Origin: Rhodoferax sp. U11-2br
GTDB lineage: Bacteria; Pseudomonadota; Gammaproteobacteria; Burkholderiales; Burkholderiaceae_C
Length of the DNA: 64,000 nt
Direction: 5' to 3'
NCBI RefSeq assembly: GCF_018619435.1
Contig: NZ_JAHFZF010000025.1
Span: forward strand, 1-64,000
The notes below the pieces were generated by a model. That model was not told the DNA's origin, did no database searches, and saw only the letters and a program-made list of their open reading frames with translations. Positions 63,411 to 64,000 of the stretch are shown here, piece by piece (position 1 is the stretch's first letter; each line of letters starts with the position of its first letter). A program made the position numbers and the translations under genes.

Positions 63411-64000
63411 ATGACCCAGCCCCTCTCGTTGAAAGAACGTATCCAGAGCCAATACGCAGACCTGTCGCTGGTCGATTGCAAACTGGCCGACGTGCTGCTG
63501 ACGCGTGAGAAAGACCTGCTCGCCTACAACGCTTCCGAGCTGGCGGCGCTGGCCGGTGTGTCCAAGGCCAGCACCGCACGCTTTTTCAAGCGTCTGGGTT
63601 TTGGCGACTTCCAGGCCTTTCGGCAACACCTGCGCGACGGCGCGCCGCAGTCCTCACCGCTGTACCGCATGGTGCAGCAGGGCACACGGATCAGCCCGCT
63701 GCAGCAGCACCTCAGCCAGGATGTACAGCAGTTGCAGGCCATGGCCGACAGTGTCCAGGAGGTCCAGGTGCAACAGGCCACCCAGTTGCTGGCCAATGCA
63801 CGTCGGGTCTGGGTGGTGGGTTACAGAAATGGCTACATGGCCGCTTTTTATGCCCAGGCCCTGCTGTCGCAGCTGCGTGCCGACGTGCACTTGCTCAATG
63901 ACGGATCGGGCGAAGATGCTGAACGCTTGGCCGACATCCGCAAGGGTGATGTGCTGCTGGCCATGGACTTTCGCCGCCGCACCCGCCGTCTGAGCCAGGT
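63411..64000 (+). CDS. MurR/RpiR family transcriptional regulator (3' end outside window)
   Basis: The partial protein starts MTQPLSLKERIQSQYADLSLVD. An RpiR-type helix-turn-helix follows (LLAYNASELAALAGVSKAS, ARFFKRLGFGDFQAF), then the beginning of a SIS domain (ANARRVWVVGYRNGYMAAF, LLNDGSGEDAERLADI). The frame is open to the end of the window. It is divergent from the amino acid ABC operon across 209 bp and may regulate it; SIS domains usually sense phosphosugars, but RpiR members next to ABC operons exist. A sigma-54 promoter reads toward it. Confidence 0.88.
   Translation, partial: MTQPLSLKERIQSQYADLSLVDCKLADVLLTREKDLLAYNASELAALAGVSKASTARFFKRLGFGDFQAFRQHLRDGAPQSSPLYRMVQQGTRISPLQQHLSQDVQQLQAMADSVQEVQVQQATQLLANARRVWVVGYRNGYMAAFYAQALLSQLRADVHLLNDGSGEDAERLADIRKGDVLLAMDFRRRTRRLSQ

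Overview
The window looks like chromosomal DNA of a betaproteobacterium of the Comamonadaceae (Burkholderiales), probably close to Rhodoferax or a relative. The basis is the GC-rich coding style, the ilvE / CHCC zinc-finger / waaF gene order, a split cobalamin-dependent metH behind an S-adenosylhomocysteine (SAH) riboswitch, and about ten copies of a short palindromic repeat (core AGCCCTT...AAGGGCT followed by GTAGCTAT), a repeat type I associate with this family. No rRNA, tRNA, CRISPR array, insertion sequence or prophage was found. All assignments come from reading the sequence; no database search was run.

Region 1 (1-13 kb) is mostly housekeeping. It holds the end of an MFS transporter gene, an overlapping AmmeMemoRadiSam triad (MEMO, AMMECR1, radical SAM) behind an MFS gene, ampG, a two-component pair, a possible sRNA with a strong terminator, waaF / zinc-finger / ilvE, an envelope pair (glycine-zipper and OmpH-like proteins) and radA with a LexA-type box at its start.

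Region 2 (13-27 kb) starts with a QseBC/PmrAB-like two-component system. Direct-repeat boxes lie before its regulator gene and again before the downstream DegP-type protease gene, which suggests an envelope-stress circuit with autoregulation. Then come a small membrane protein, a cation P-type ATPase, a degenerate HD-GYP-like protein coupled to alr, lplT, a glutathione peroxidase, DAHP synthase, a second glycine-zipper lipoprotein-like protein and a PRC-barrel protein. A visibly AT-richer patch (27.4-28.9 kb) carries a DUF2971 protein and a small membrane protein and looks acquired.

Region 3 (29-45.7 kb) is an aldarate (glucarate/galactarate) catabolic cluster. Twelve minus-strand genes run from a Tat-exported lactonase through a TctABC-type transporter, a glucarate-dehydratase-type enolase, garD, garL, garR, a glycerate 2-kinase, a second lactonase, glcE and glcF. 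Divergent from them are a FadR-type GntR regulator and a full-length gudD. Together they predict uptake, lactone opening, dehydration, aldol cleavage to pyruvate and tartronate semialdehyde, reduction to glycerate and phosphorylation. A large palindrome lies at the divergent promoter, and half of it recurs before gudD.

Region 4 (46-64 kb) has a chemoreceptor, amtB-glnK with a sigma-54 promoter and NtrC site, comM with a LexA-type box, split metH with its SAH riboswitch, a GGDEF cyclase, a Gfo/Idh/MocA oxidoreductase, a PTS EIIC-EAL fusion, a polar amino-acid ABC operon and the start of an RpiR-type regulator with a consensus sigma-54 promoter.

The most notable observations are the EIIC-EAL fusion, the palindromic repeat translated in frame inside garD and metH, the switching hairpin after the SAH aptamer, and the paired regulatory sites (LexA-type, QseB/PmrA-type, NtrC/sigma-54).
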